This document shows positions 16,606 to 25,113 of a stretch of DNA of 64,000 bases, piece by piece (positions within the stretch are counted from its first letter, which is position 1; each line of letters begins with the position of its first letter). A program made the translations under genes and the position numbers. A model generated the notes under the pieces. That model had not been told where the DNA came from and searched no databases. It was given only the letters and a program-made list of their open reading frames with translations. Origin of the DNA: Aeromonas veronii bv. veronii (GTDB lineage: Bacteria > Pseudomonadota > Gammaproteobacteria > Enterobacterales > Aeromonadaceae); the NCBI RefSeq assembly GCF_000820225.1, contig NZ_CDDK01000013.1:62001-126000 (forward strand). The letters are read 5' to 3'.

Positions 16606-16830
16606 ATGAGACTGATTTGCCCCCACTGTGGTGCCCGTGCCAGCACTCGCACATCCATCCGGATGAGCCCGCTTTGCGGCATCGCCACTTATCAATGCAG
16701 CAATGTGGATTGCGGCCACACCTTCAAGGCGGGGTTCGAAATCATCGCAACCATCAGCCCCAGTGCCATGCCCAATCCGGCCATTGTGCTGCCCATTGTC
16801 CCGCGCAGGGTGAAAGAGGTGGCCCAGTGA
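16606..16830 (+). CDS. ogr: Ogr/Delta-type zinc-finger late activator
   Basis: 74 residues from ATG 16606, which has AGGAG upstream. Four metal-binding cysteines are in CPHCGA and CSNVDCGHTF, the CxxC...C(x4)C pattern of Ogr, Delta and 186 B. These proteins bind dyads about 55 bp upstream of P2-family late promoters and recruit RNA polymerase through its alpha subunit. In P2 the gene follows D; here it is in the early operon, as B is in 186. Three matching dyads are found upstream of the late operons. Confidence 0.88.
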   Translation: MRLICPHCGARASTRTSIRMSPLCGIATYQCSNVDCGHTFKAGFEIIATISPSAMPNPAIVLPIVPRRVKEVAQ

Positions 16831-16879
16831 TCCCCTCACTGGCCGCCAGATTCTGCGCCCAGGTGAAGGAGAAACCAGC

Positions 16880-17332
16880 ATGCAACACACCCAACACGAA
16901 CCCCGCAACATCGCCGGTCTGACCGCCGAGGAGCAGGTGTTGATGAATACCGCCGGCATTGCGCTATTGCGCGAGCACCTCAACCGGGCGGGTTCAAACC
17001 TCGACGGTGATTGGCTTAATGCGCCCAAGACCAAGCGCGTCGCCATTTGCACCATCGCCCGCCAGCCGTGGGATTCGCTGATGATGGCGACCCTCTCAGC
17101 CCTGCCCTATCAGCAGCGTGAGGCGATCCGCCTTGCGGTGATTGCGCTGGATTATCAGTCGCTGTTTCACAGCGGGTGTGATCCGAAGGTGTGGCACCCA
17201 TCGGTGAAGGTGATGCCAGCAGAACTGGCCGAGCGGAAGAAGAGAGAACAGGCCAAACGCCAGCAACTGGATCATGCGGTGCATGTCGCTGGCCAGATTG
17301 GCCAAGAAGGCCCGAGACCCATCGGGCACTAA
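16880..17332 (+). CDS. Early phage protein of unknown function
   Basis: 150 residues, AAGGAG ribosome site, soluble and helical, with a basic C-terminus (ELAERKKREQAKRQQLDHAV). No domain recognised. It is the last gene before a strong hairpin terminator or attenuator, so it closes the first part of the early operon. The codon usage matches the phage backbone. Confidence 0.7.
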   Translation: MQHTQHEPRNIAGLTAEEQVLMNTAGIALLREHLNRAGSNLDGDWLNAPKTKRVAICTIARQPWDSLMMATLSALPYQQREAIRLAVIALDYQSLFHSGCDPKVWHPSVKVMPAELAERKKREQAKRQQLDHAVHVAGQIGQEGPRPIGH

Positions 17333-17371
17333 AAAGCCCGCTTAACGGAGCTGCAACTCCAAGCGGGCCTT
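17333..17371 (+). terminator. Hairpin terminator or attenuator in the early operon
   Basis: The outer stem GCCCGCTT / AAGCGGGC encloses an inner stem GGAG / CTCC and is followed by CTTT. It lies directly after the stop of the 150-residue gene and ahead of the small-ORF cluster, so it may set the ratio of regulators to replication genes. Confidence 0.6.
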
Positions 17372-17397
17372 TATCAACAACGTATGAGGAAGTCGAC

Positions 17398-17586
17398 ATG
17401 GCAACTTTAGCGATCCCCTGCGCCCTGCGCAACCTTCGCATCCAGCAACGCAAGCTGACGGGCCGCTATGGCACCCGTCTTAGCCAACACCCGGACGGTG
17501 TGGCGCTGCTCGAGCGTTCCACCGCACTGGCTTGGGCTTCTCTGTTCAGCTGCATCAACCCCTGCACACCTCAACAAGGAGCCTGA
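17398..17586 (+). CDS. Small early phage protein
   Basis: 62 residues starting MATLAIPCALRNLRIQQRKL, with GAGGA 7 nt upstream. No known domain; N-terminal half basic. It follows the hairpin terminator and precedes the XRE-type gene by 2 bp, so it is probably translated in the same run. Confidence 0.55.
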   Translation: MATLAIPCALRNLRIQQRKLTGRYGTRLSQHPDGVALLERSTALAWASLFSCINPCTPQQGA

Positions 17587-17588
17587 CC

Positions 17589-17849
17589 ATGACCGCACAA
17601 CCGACCCAAATCAATCTGCTCAACCACCATGCCGCCAAGCGTCTGCGCCAGTTGCGGGAACAGTTGAAGCTGAGCCGCCCGAAGTTTGCCGACCTGCTGG
17701 GTATTCCACCCACCACGCTCAAGAACTACGAGCTGGGATACCGCGAGATTGGCGGCGGTTTGTTCCTGCTGATTGCCAACCACCCGGAGCTAAAACGGCA
17801 CATCGACTGGTTACTGACTGGCATCGCCACGCCGGAGGTGCAGCCATGA
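17589..17849 (+). CDS. XRE-family HTH protein in the early operon
   Basis: 86 residues with a full HTH_3 fold: KRLRQLREQLKLSRPKFADL followed by LGIPPTTLKNYELG. AAGGAG ribosome site. It is a second helix-turn-helix regulator, separate from the immunity pair, and overlaps the next gene by ATGA. Its target is unknown; control of replication-gene expression is possible. Confidence 0.75.
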   Translation: MTAQPTQINLLNHHAAKRLRQLREQLKLSRPKFADLLGIPPTTLKNYELGYREIGGGLFLLIANHPELKRHIDWLLTGIATPEVQP

Positions 17850-18046
17850 GACAGATCTTTCACCCCATATCCCAACAGGAGGCGCTAGCCGAGTTGCCGC
17901 GCCTTCAACAACGGCTGACCGCCAAAGCTCGCCCTGCCTCTTTTACCTATCGGGGGTCAGAGGGCAAATCCCTGTTAGTCCAGGCGCAGCAATCATTGCG
18001 CTGGCACCAGTTGTTTCACCACCTCAACCGGAGGGCCCGTCCATGA
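17846..18046 (+). CDS. Small early phage protein
   Basis: 66 residues (MRQIFHPISQQEALAELPRL), starting within the stop of the XRE gene and ending within the start of the next (ATGA at both ends), so it is translationally coupled on both sides. GGAGG lies 7-11 nt upstream. No domain recognised. Confidence 0.6.
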   Translation: MRQIFHPISQQEALAELPRLQQRLTAKARPASFTYRGSEGKSLLVQAQQSLRWHQLFHHLNRRARP

Positions 18047-18249
18047 GTGACGCCATCAAGATTGCCAACCAAGCACCCAAGGTGATCGAGGGTCTGCTGG
18101 CCGAGATGTTTGCCGCACGCGCCGAGGATAACCGCATCGCCTTGGGCGCACTCTACTCGGGGGATGAATACATCCAGGTGCAACTGGTGGTGACCAGCAA
18201 GCCTGCGGATCTGCTCGATGACGATTTGGTGATGGGGGATGAGGCATGA
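18043..18249 (+). CDS. Small acidic early phage protein
   Basis: 68 residues, strongly acidic C-terminus (ADLLDDDLVMGDEA), CGGAGGG ribosome site upstream. It is coupled to both neighbours by ATGA overlaps. No domain recognised. Confidence 0.6.
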   Translation: MSDAIKIANQAPKVIEGLLAEMFAARAEDNRIALGALYSGDEYIQVQLVVTSKPADLLDDDLVMGDEA

Positions 18250-18446
18250 GCACCACGCTGTTCACCCTGGCCAGCCTGAAAGAGTGGCTGGCCCAGAACG
18301 AATCGAAACTGCTGCCGACAGCCCCGCTTTGCTGTGGTGGTGAACTCGGTATCTCAATCCGCATCGAGGCGGGCCATATCGCCATCGATGAGCCGGACTT
18401 TCAGGCAATAGATGAGGCATGCGATGAGCAACTTCGAACTGTTTGA
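18246..18446 (+). CDS. Small early phage protein
   Basis: 66 residues (MSTTLFTLASLKEWLAQNES), acidic, coupled to the previous gene by an ATGA overlap. A CC pair in the middle could bind metal but has no partner pair. No domain recognised. Confidence 0.6.
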   Translation: MSTTLFTLASLKEWLAQNESKLLPTAPLCCGGELGISIRIEAGHIAIDEPDFQAIDEACDEQLRTV

Positions 18447-18735
18447 GCTGGACGCCCAACAAGAGCAGAGCGAAACCGGCCCTGCACATATGCAACCCAC
18501 CACACCGGTCAGCCAGCTGACCACCCACTGGTTTGCCGCCCGCGCCGAGTTTATCGCTGCGGGCAGCGATGCCAGAGGCAACCGGGATCAGGTGGCAGAG
18601 CTGCTGGCGCTGGGCGCAATGCGCACCGTCTACTGGTTGGCCGCTGCAAATCTGGAGTTGGCACTAGCCCGGGAAATTGCCGAGTGGTGGGCCGAGTGCG
18701 CACCACTGCATGGACAGGGGGAGATCATCAAATGA
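18424..18735 (+). CDS. Early phage protein of unknown function
   Basis: 103 residues from ATG 18424 (MSNFELFELDAQQEQSETGP), preceded by GAGG; the frame also has an ATG at 18412. The C-terminal half is a long helix (MRTVYWLAAANLELALAREI). It overlaps the previous gene by 23 bp and the next by ATGA. No domain recognised. Confidence 0.6.
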   Translation: MSNFELFELDAQQEQSETGPAHMQPTTPVSQLTTHWFAARAEFIAAGSDARGNRDQVAELLALGAMRTVYWLAAANLELALAREIAEWWAECAPLHGQGEIIK

Positions 18736-18989
18736 GCCATGGACTGCAATGGGAGCTCACGCTCCTGCAAGATCGCTGGCAAGCCACCTACCGGGAAGAC
18801 GCGGCACGGCTGCGTCTTTATCAGCGAGAGCTGGCCCATGCGCGCCGACTACCTGCCCGCCCCCACGCCAGCATCAAACAGTTGCTACGCCAATGTGCGG
18901 CCGCCCGCCGATTAAAAGAGCATGCCCAAATGAGCGTTCGTGGCTGCCAGTTCCGCATCAAACAGCTATCCGGTTATCTCTCTGCATGA
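18732..18989 (+). CDS. Small basic early phage protein
   Basis: 85 residues, Arg- and Gln-rich and helical (LTLLQDRWQATYREDAARLR), probably a coiled coil. AGGGGGAG ribosome site. Coupled to gpA by an ATGA overlap. The position directly ahead of gpA suggests a replication accessory role, which is inference only. Confidence 0.6.
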   Translation: MSHGLQWELTLLQDRWQATYREDAARLRLYQRELAHARRLPARPHASIKQLLRQCAAARRLKEHAQMSVRGCQFRIKQLSGYLSA

Positions 18990-21226
18990 CCAGCAAGACC
19001 AAACGCCTGCCGCTGTCGAAAAGAACACTGCGGCAGCGCATCGATACCCTTTGCAACTCTCTGCCCGGCGTCAACTTTGACGCCGCTTTTGCTGGTGACC
19101 GCGGCCAGTACGACCTGATCTGGGCCATGCAACTGCTCGATGGGCTCTCCACCGAGTTGACCAAGAACCTGTTCAAGCAGTACATCCGCCGCCGCAAGGA
19201 TTGCAGCTTTACCCATTGCCGCTCCGCCAACATCTGGTTGAGGGAGCGAACCAAGTGGGTGCGGATGCAGCTCCAGACCATCCCGGTCGATCCAAAACAG
19301 ATGCGCGATGACTCCGGCCGCAAACAGATTGCCCACCAGTTTGCCAACCAGACCGCAGCCATTTACAAGCACATCGAACAGAGCATCAAAGAAGGTGCCG
19401 AAGCGGATCTGCTGCAGACCTGGGAGCTGATGCGCCAGCCTGCCGACCAGTGGGGATTTATCGGCGAGCTGCCGAAGTTCAAAACCGACGAGATGCGGGA
19501 TAACTGGATCCTGAGCGTGCTGGTGCGCCTGCTCTCTGCCAAGTGGTGGGAGAAGCGCGTCAACCGCTGTTGGGATCGGCTGCAGGAGCAGATCAACATT
19601 CTGCTGGGCAAGGTACGCAAGGGCGTGTCGGCTTATGTATCGAACGCCACCATGAAGGTGGTGCGCGAACGCAAGCGGGCGATGATACGCTGGCTGGCCG
19701 AGTCGGAAGTGGTCAACGGGCAGTATGACCTGGTCGTGTCGATGAAGGATTGCTGGGAGGCCAGCAACGCCAACCCGGTGAACCGCCGCAACGAAATGAT
19801 GGTGCGTGCTCGGGGATTCAATGACTATGCCGAGGAGCAGGGTCATGTGGGGGTCTTCTTCACCTGGACAGCCCCTAGCCGCTTTCATGCCTGGACACAA
19901 AAGCACAATGGCAAAGCGGTAGAGAACAAACGCTATCAAGGGGCTACGCCGCGAGAGACCTGCGCCTATCTGGCCAAACTCTGGAGCCGTGCAAGAGCCG
20001 CCCTCAAACGGTGGAACGCCCCCGTTTATGGATTTCGCGTTTGCGAGGCTCACCACGACGGCACCCCGCACTGGCACCTGCTGCTATTTATGCGCCCGGA
20101 AGATCGCAACCGGGTGATCGGCATCCTGCAACGCTATGCCCTGACCGATGACCACGAAGAGCTGGTACGGGATATCAAGGGCGCCCCACCCTTTACCGAC
20201 TTTACTCCCCGCTTTGACTGGAAAGAGATAGACCCAGCCAAGGGGGATGCCGCGGGCTACATCGCCAAATATATTGCCAAGAACATCGACGGCGCCTACC
20301 TGGACGATGACGAGGAGGCCGGTACCGCCGCCGATGAGGGTGCCCTGCATGCCGTGGCCTGGGCCAGTTGGTGGGGCATTCGCACCTTCCAGCAGATCGG
20401 CGGCGCCCCGGTAGGGGTATGGCGCGAGCTGCGCCGCATCAGCAACGCCAAGAAGCATGCCGATCTGGTGGGCCCACCCAAGCCAGTACTGCAAGACCCG
20501 CGCTTTGAGGCAGCCCGATTTGCCGCTGATAACGGCATTTTCCGCTGCTACCTGCACGCCATGGGCGGCGCACTGGCGACCCGTGCCGAACACCCCATCA
20601 AGCTGGCCCACCTCATCGAGGAGCAGGCCAACTGCTATGGCGAAGACATCAAGCGCCTGATGGGCATTACCTCCGCTCGCTTGGGCATCAAGACCCGCCT
20701 GCAAGGGTGGGAAATTGTGCCCGCCGGCACCCATGAAGCCAGGAAAGCCGCCGAGGCTGCAGCGAGGGGGGTTGGGGTTAAGACGGGCGACAGCCCGGCA
20801 CCTTGGAGCTCTGACAATAACTGTACGCGGCCGGATCCTGAGGCCTTCGCAGACCAGATCATGAGGGAACAATGGGGGTTATCGCCCTTCTCCATCGACC
20901 GATTGCGGGCTGGATCCAGTGTCAGCACAGACGGCTTCACCCTTTGGCTGGAGAACGGCCAGCTGCAGTCAGGTCGCGCACTCCCAAGCGAACCAGATTG
21001 GCTGCCAGATGGCCAGAAACCAGCAGAACAGAACCAGCCGGATGAGTACGCGGTACCGGAAGGGGATCAGGATTGGCCGATGCTGGTTGAACTGTGCGGC
21101 GAGGTCTACCAGGCACAAGGCCACGCCGGGGCGCACCGCTGGATCGAAATGCTGCCGGAGCCCTATCAGTCAGAGATGTGGAAGGTATTGGAGGGGCTGG
21201 ATTCGCTAGAGTGGAGCGGGGACTAA
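18986..21226 (+). CDS. A: P2 gpA-type replication initiator (HUH endonuclease)
   Basis: 746 residues from ATG 18986, which overlaps the preceding gene; upstream codons of the open frame are not coding. The HUH motif is at 362-364 in GTPHWHLLLF, and the paired nucleophile tyrosines are Tyr425 and Tyr429 in YIAKYIAKNID, both as in P2 gpA. The protein nicks the phage origin, normally inside its own gene, to start rolling-circle replication. The length is close to P2 gpA (761). The last 100 residues are variable and acidic. Confidence 0.93.
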   Translation: MTSKTKRLPLSKRTLRQRIDTLCNSLPGVNFDAAFAGDRGQYDLIWAMQLLDGLSTELTKNLFKQYIRRRKDCSFTHCRSANIWLRERTKWVRMQLQTIPVDPKQMRDDSGRKQIAHQFANQTAAIYKHIEQSIKEGAEADLLQTWELMRQPADQWGFIGELPKFKTDEMRDNWILSVLVRLLSAKWWEKRVNRCWDRLQEQINILLGKVRKGVSAYVSNATMKVVRERKRAMIRWLAESEVVNGQYDLVVSMKDCWEASNANPVNRRNEMMVRARGFNDYAEEQGHVGVFFTWTAPSRFHAWTQKHNGKAVENKRYQGATPRETCAYLAKLWSRARAALKRWNAPVYGFRVCEAHHDGTPHWHLLLFMRPEDRNRVIGILQRYALTDDHEELVRDIKGAPPFTDFTPRFDWKEIDPAKGDAAGYIAKYIAKNIDGAYLDDDEEAGTAADEGALHAVAWASWWGIRTFQQIGGAPVGVWRELRRISNAKKHADLVGPPKPVLQDPRFEAARFAADNGIFRCYLHAMGGALATRAEHPIKLAHLIEEQANCYGEDIKRLMGITSARLGIKTRLQGWEIVPAGTHEARKAAEAAARGVGVKTGDSPAPWSSDNNCTRPDPEAFADQIMREQWGLSPFSIDRLRAGSSVSTDGFTLWLENGQLQSGRALPSEPDWLPDGQKPAEQNQPDEYAVPEGDQDWPMLVELCGEVYQAQGHAGAHRWIEMLPEPYQSEMWKVLEGLDSLEWSGD

Positions 21227-21454
21227 ACGGTTATAACAGATGACAGGAGAATCTATGTATACAGTAATACTGATAGAGTTAAACCGTTGACGGAATTTTA
21301 TAGAACAAACAATACGTCATCAATACTAACCACAAAAAAAATAAACACCATATATATTTTAGTGTCAATTTAATAGACAGCCAGTCGATAGAACAGTGGT
21401 GAACAGATAAAAAACTGATGGTAAATATTGGTGATTATGATTTTTATCATAGAA
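21227..21454. other. AT-rich junction between gpA and the cargo region
   Basis: The base composition drops sharply after the gpA stop. The only reading with a ribosome site is an 11-codon peptide (MYTVILIELNR at 21255), too short to call. No promoter or repeat stands out. It marks the edge of the accessory block between A and cos. Confidence 0.4.
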
Positions 21455-21477
21455 TAAACGCTGGCCTAAAACCAGCG
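21455..21477 (-). terminator. Terminator of the ApeA-like gene
   Basis: On the minus strand CGCTGG, loop TTTTAGG, CCAGCG, then TTTATTC. It lies just past the stop of the 449-residue gene. Confidence 0.55.
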
Positions 21478-21488
21478 TCGCATATAAA

Positions 21489-22838
21489 TCAACCTTCATT
21501 AGTTGGTAAATTATGCTTTTGATATTCTTTAATATGAACATCTTCAATACCAAGCATACTCAACAAGTACGATTGTATAATTAATTTTAAACAACGACTT
21601 ATAACCATGCGTTGATAATGACCTATTGCTTTTAATAATGTTTTTGGCCTACCAACATGTGCGATTTCATTTCTAAGATCCGCTAGTTTTTTTCCATAAC
21701 AATCATGTTTTTGTACTTGCAACGCATTTCTTAGTCTATCAATCAATAAATCACTGCCATATTTATTTATTGGCTTCGTATACTTCTCAATAGATTTCCC
21801 GCTTAAGGAAATATTAATTGATTCAAGTTGAGTAGCAAACAATACTAATTCACTGTTTGTTTCATGCTCAGTTCTATAACCTGTTTCATGTTGAATTATT
21901 GATACTATAGAAGAATGGCTGTCATCAATTTGATACCACTTCATCAAAGCTTTTTCCAAATCAACAGTTCTAGTTGTCAGCGGGAGGTGCAAATGATGAA
22001 CTTTGCTTTGCGCCAATTTTAAAGTACTCTTGTTTATCGCCATGCTAGCCAAAACAGGAAGGGTTTTTACATCATTTGGGTTTGCACGCTCTATAAATTT
22101 TATTTCTTTTGCGTAAACAGGTCGATCGAAGAACAACGAGAGCAAATCTGAAACTCTAAAAACCTCACGGAGCAATTCTTTTATTGGCACATTGTTATTT
22201 TTCTTAAGCCGAAAATAATAACTTAGCTCAGTTTTGAATGTTAATAGAACATTTTTATACTCTTCTCTTATTTTATCCCAGGCAGCCTGAAGATCATTCA
22301 ATGCTTGCTCATTCTCACAAAACAATGCACCTCTTAGGTCATTTGGTAAATATTTAAATTTTGCAGCATTTTCGACACTAATGACGCCATCCGGCACTAC
22401 AACTTTATACAAAGCTTCCTTATTAAATTTTATATGGTCAACATATCCTGCCGGGAAGAAAAACTCTTGAGTATTATCAAACTCAAAACAAACCTCGTCA
22501 AATTTAGCATCTTCTGATAAATGCCCGCCAAAAATACAAAAAGCCACAGAAAAAACACCATAGTGAGTGTTAATATCACTACATCTAAGTCCTGCATAAC
22601 CAAAATTAAAATCACCAAAAAGAGTACATAGACGCCCATTATCCAAGGCTGCATAAAGGACTTTTCCTGTGCGAGTTTTTTCTATTTCATCCTCCGTAGA
22701 TGGCGCCGTATAATGAAGGTGCAAGCCTTTTTCTGATGAGTAAGTTACTTTACCAAAAAAACGATGAGAGAAATTTTTAAAATAAAACTCTCCTGTCCAC
22801 TCATATTCTTTAGAAAAATCAAAAGCGTTTTTGGTCAC
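21489..22838 (-). CDS. apeA: ApeA-like HEPN anti-phage protein
   Basis: 449 residues. The N-terminal 220 residues have the beta-rich pattern of the ApeA N-terminal domain (WTGEFYFKNFSHRFFGKVTY). The C-terminal HEPN domain carries Arg389-Asn-Glu-Ile-Ala-His394 (LRNEIAHVG). ApeA is a known single-gene abortive-infection protein whose HEPN RNase activity stops translation in infected cells. The gene is very AT-rich, reads opposite to the late genes, has its own terminator and sits in the A-to-cos cargo interval used by P2 for old and tin. Assignment rests on domain resemblance, not on a database search. Confidence 0.72.
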   Translation of the reverse strand: MTKNAFDFSKEYEWTGEFYFKNFSHRFFGKVTYSSEKGLHLHYTAPSTEDEIEKTRTGKVLYAALDNGRLCTLFGDFNFGYAGLRCSDINTHYGVFSVAFCIFGGHLSEDAKFDEVCFEFDNTQEFFFPAGYVDHIKFNKEALYKVVVPDGVISVENAAKFKYLPNDLRGALFCENEQALNDLQAAWDKIREEYKNVLLTFKTELSYYFRLKKNNNVPIKELLREVFRVSDLLSLFFDRPVYAKEIKFIERANPNDVKTLPVLASMAINKSTLKLAQSKVHHLHLPLTTRTVDLEKALMKWYQIDDSHSSIVSIIQHETGYRTEHETNSELVLFATQLESINISLSGKSIEKYTKPINKYGSDLLIDRLRNALQVQKHDCYGKKLADLRNEIAHVGRPKTLLKAIGHYQRMVISRCLKLIIQSYLLSMLGIEDVHIKEYQKHNLPTNEG

Positions 22839-23187
22839 ACCCAGCCCCTTTTTTTAACAAAAAAACACAACTACTGAAAATGATGCCATCTGAGTTAATA
22901 CATCTTACCATGCCTTTATCTAAAGGCATTAATATCACACATCTTTATGACAGCTTTTTCTTGTTTTTATGGATTGAAGATAATGATTATTAATAAGTAC
23001 AAGGAACAATATGTTGTCACCAGTCTTTCACTACCATTAGTATCCACACGTAAAGCTGATATGTATAGTGGTGTGAACATTCTACACTCTTGGCTGAGGG
23101 ACTTTGGGTATGGGAAAAAGACAAGGTTACCAACTTGTCGTATCTCTTTCGGCGCCTGTGCACTGGCAAAGATAGATATCAAATAAC
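22839..23187. other. Intergenic stretch between apeA and umuC
   Basis: About 350 AT-rich bases. A 79-codon plus-strand frame exists (22947-23186) but has no ribosome site or recognisable content and runs into the 3' end of umuC. The apeA promoter must lie at its left end. Nothing else is evident. Confidence 0.4.
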
Positions 23188-24465
23188 TCACTTCACAACC
23201 GGTAACTCGCCGAGAGCGGTGGTATAGCGGGGGCTTAGCTGCTCCCGCTTCATCATCCACTCTCGAGTATCCCGGCCGCGGGCTGCAAAGTAGACCTTCC
23301 CCAGCCGTCCCTGGTTGATCTTGTCGATGACCTGCATCAGCGCCTCGCTGCGTGGGGATTGCTGCTGTGCGGCGAACAAGTCGCCCTGCTGCATGCTGGC
23401 TGGGGTGAAGTCGGCCAACATGACGCCCCCTTTCTGGTAACGCTGCTCGTCGCGCCAGATGCGGGGGAGCAGCTCGGGGATCAGGGCCAGCAGCGCCCGG
23501 GTGTCATGGGTAGGCATGGCCAACTTGGTGCTCACCTGGTTGCCGTAATAGGGCTCCCGGTCGCTGAACGGGCTGGTGCGAATAAACAAAGTCACATGCC
23601 GGCAGCACATCCCCTCACCCCGCAGCTTCTCGGCGGCCCGCTCCATGTAACCGGCCAGCGCCTGGTGCATGGAGCCGATCTGGGTGATGCGCTCCCCAAA
23701 CGAGCGCGAGCAGATGATCTGTTGTTTGGCCTGGGCCTCTTGCTCCAGCTCGGCACAGGGGATCCCCCGCAGTTCCTGAACCGTGCGCTCGACCACCACG
23801 CCATAGCGGCGGCGCAGTGCCTTGGGGTCGGCGGCGACCAGGTCGGCCACGGTCTTGATGCCCTGAGCCTCCAGCTTGGCCGATAGCCGCCGGCCAATGC
23901 CCCATATCTCGTCCACAGGGGTGATCGCCATGAGCCGTGCGCGCCGCGCTTCATCCCGCAGATCCACCACACCGCCAGTGGCCGGCCACTTCTTGGCGGC
24001 ATAGTTGGCGAGCTTGGCGAGCGTCTTGGTGCGGCCAATGCCAACCCCCACGGTCAGCCCCGTCCACTGCTGCACACGCTCGCGTACTTGGCGGCCATAG
24101 GCCACCAGGTCGCCCGCCCACGACTCGCTCAGTTCGATGAAGGCCTCGTCGATGCTATAGACCTCCACTGCCGGGGCCATTCCCTCCAGAATGGTCATCA
24201 CCCGGTTCGACATGTCGCCATAGAGTGCATAGTTGCTGGAGAACCAGACCCCGCCCATGGCCTCGAAGAATTGGCGGACCTGGAAATAGGGTATTCCCAT
24301 CTTGATGCCCAGCGCCTTGGCCTCCGCCGAACGGGCCACCACGCAGCCATCGTTGTTGGAGAGCACCACGATGGGCCGCCCCTTCAAGTCGGGGCGGAAC
24401 AGCCGCTCGCAACTGGCGTAGAAGTTGTTCACGTCGACCAGGGCAACGGCGCAGCGCTTGTTCAT
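23188..24465 (-). CDS. umuC: DNA polymerase V catalytic subunit UmuC
   Basis: 425 residues, full length (E. coli UmuC is 422). Y-family palm motifs are intact: [28 protein letters not shown] with both catalytic acids, and the HhH region [17 protein letters not shown] beta-clamp binding motif QGDLF is near residue 372. It performs translesion synthesis with UmuD'2 and RecA. Its start overlaps the umuD stop by ATGA. It is GC-rich against AT-rich neighbours and so was brought in separately. Confidence 0.94.
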   Translation of the reverse strand: MNKRCAVALVDVNNFYASCERLFRPDLKGRPIVVLSNNDGCVVARSAEAKALGIKMGIPYFQVRQFFEAMGGVWFSSNYALYGDMSNRVMTILEGMAPAVEVYSIDEAFIELSESWAGDLVAYGRQVRERVQQWTGLTVGVGIGRTKTLAKLANYAAKKWPATGGVVDLRDEARRARLMAITPVDEIWGIGRRLSAKLEAQGIKTVADLVAADPKALRRRYGVVVERTVQELRGIPCAELEQEAQAKQQIICSRSFGERITQIGSMHQALAGYMERAAEKLRGEGMCCRHVTLFIRTSPFSDREPYYGNQVSTKLAMPTHDTRALLALIPELLPRIWRDEQRYQKGGVMLADFTPASMQQGDLFAAQQQSPRSEALMQVIDKINQGRLGKVYFAARGRDTREWMMKREQLSPRYTTALGELPVVK

Positions 24466-24882
24466 GGGGTATCCACCTGATGCACGACAAAAGACACCAC
24501 TCCGAAGATTTCCAGCTCCTGCCCCTCATTGAAATGGATGGGCCGATATGCCGGGTTGCCAGGGAGCAGCGCCACGGTTGGCGCAAGCTGCAGCTTCTTC
24601 ACCGTGAACTCGCCATCCACCGCGGCAATCACCACGCTGCCATGCCTGGCCTTGCGGCTGCGATCGACGACCAGAAGGTCGCCATCACGGATCCCGTGAT
24701 CCACCATGCTGTCACCGGCCGCCCGCACGAAGTAGGTGGCCGCTGGATGGGCCACGCACAACTGGTTAAGGTCGATGGTCTGCTCGGTGTAGTCCTGCGC
24801 CGGCGACGGAAAGCCGCAAGCCACTGGGGAGAGAAAGGGGTAGCTCCAACAAGGGAGCATCAGGCGTGGGTTGAACAAACAT
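24462..24882 (-). CDS. umuD: UmuD, pol V autoproteolytic subunit, with a 1-nt N-terminal frameshift
   Basis: The body is a normal UmuD: cleavage site CGFPSP, nucleophile Ser in ASGDSM-like [15 protein letters not shown], catalytic Lys in [10 protein letters not shown]. The natural start ATG 24882 ([15 protein letters not shown]) is out of frame with the body. The body frame is recovered if the CCCC run at 24837-24840 loses one C, giving [15 protein letters not shown]. An in-frame ATG at 24860 ([16 protein letters not shown]) could still make a protein that keeps the cleavage site, so active UmuD' might be produced, but that ATG has no ribosome site. Sequencing error or a real mutation are both possible. 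An SOS box lies 19 bp upstream of 24882. Confidence 0.85.
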
Positions 24883-24900
24883 GCTGGCAATCTCGAAATA

Positions 24901-24920
24901 CACTGTATAGATAACCAGTA
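24901..24920 (-). promoter_or_regulatory. LexA (SOS) box of umuDC
   Basis: The sequence CACTGTATAGATAACCAGTA contains CTG-N10-CAG, the LexA consensus, with matching TA/AT flanks. It sits just upstream of the umuD start, exactly where the E. coli umuDC operator lies. Confidence 0.88.
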
Positions 24921-25113
24921 TAGCAAAGCGCCAAAATCGGATCACCGTGCGACGTTTGGCTCCAACCACGCAGGCGGCGCAACCCCATATTTATCAGAAT
25001 GTATCGCTCACAATTCCAATTTTCGGTGAGCAATTCCAATAGGACATAAAATAGATCTACACCCTGAAAGGGAATGATACAGCTCGCGTGCACAGTCAAA
25101 TGGAGATAATGTA

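Noticed and set aside
18677..18985. Upstream part of the open frame of gpA
   Set aside because: It overlaps two coupled small genes in another frame; ATG 18986 overlaps the preceding stop and matches the P2 gpA length.
22947..23186. 79-codon plus-strand ORF between apeA and umuC
   Set aside because: No ribosome site, no family resemblance; it runs into the antisense 3' end of umuC.
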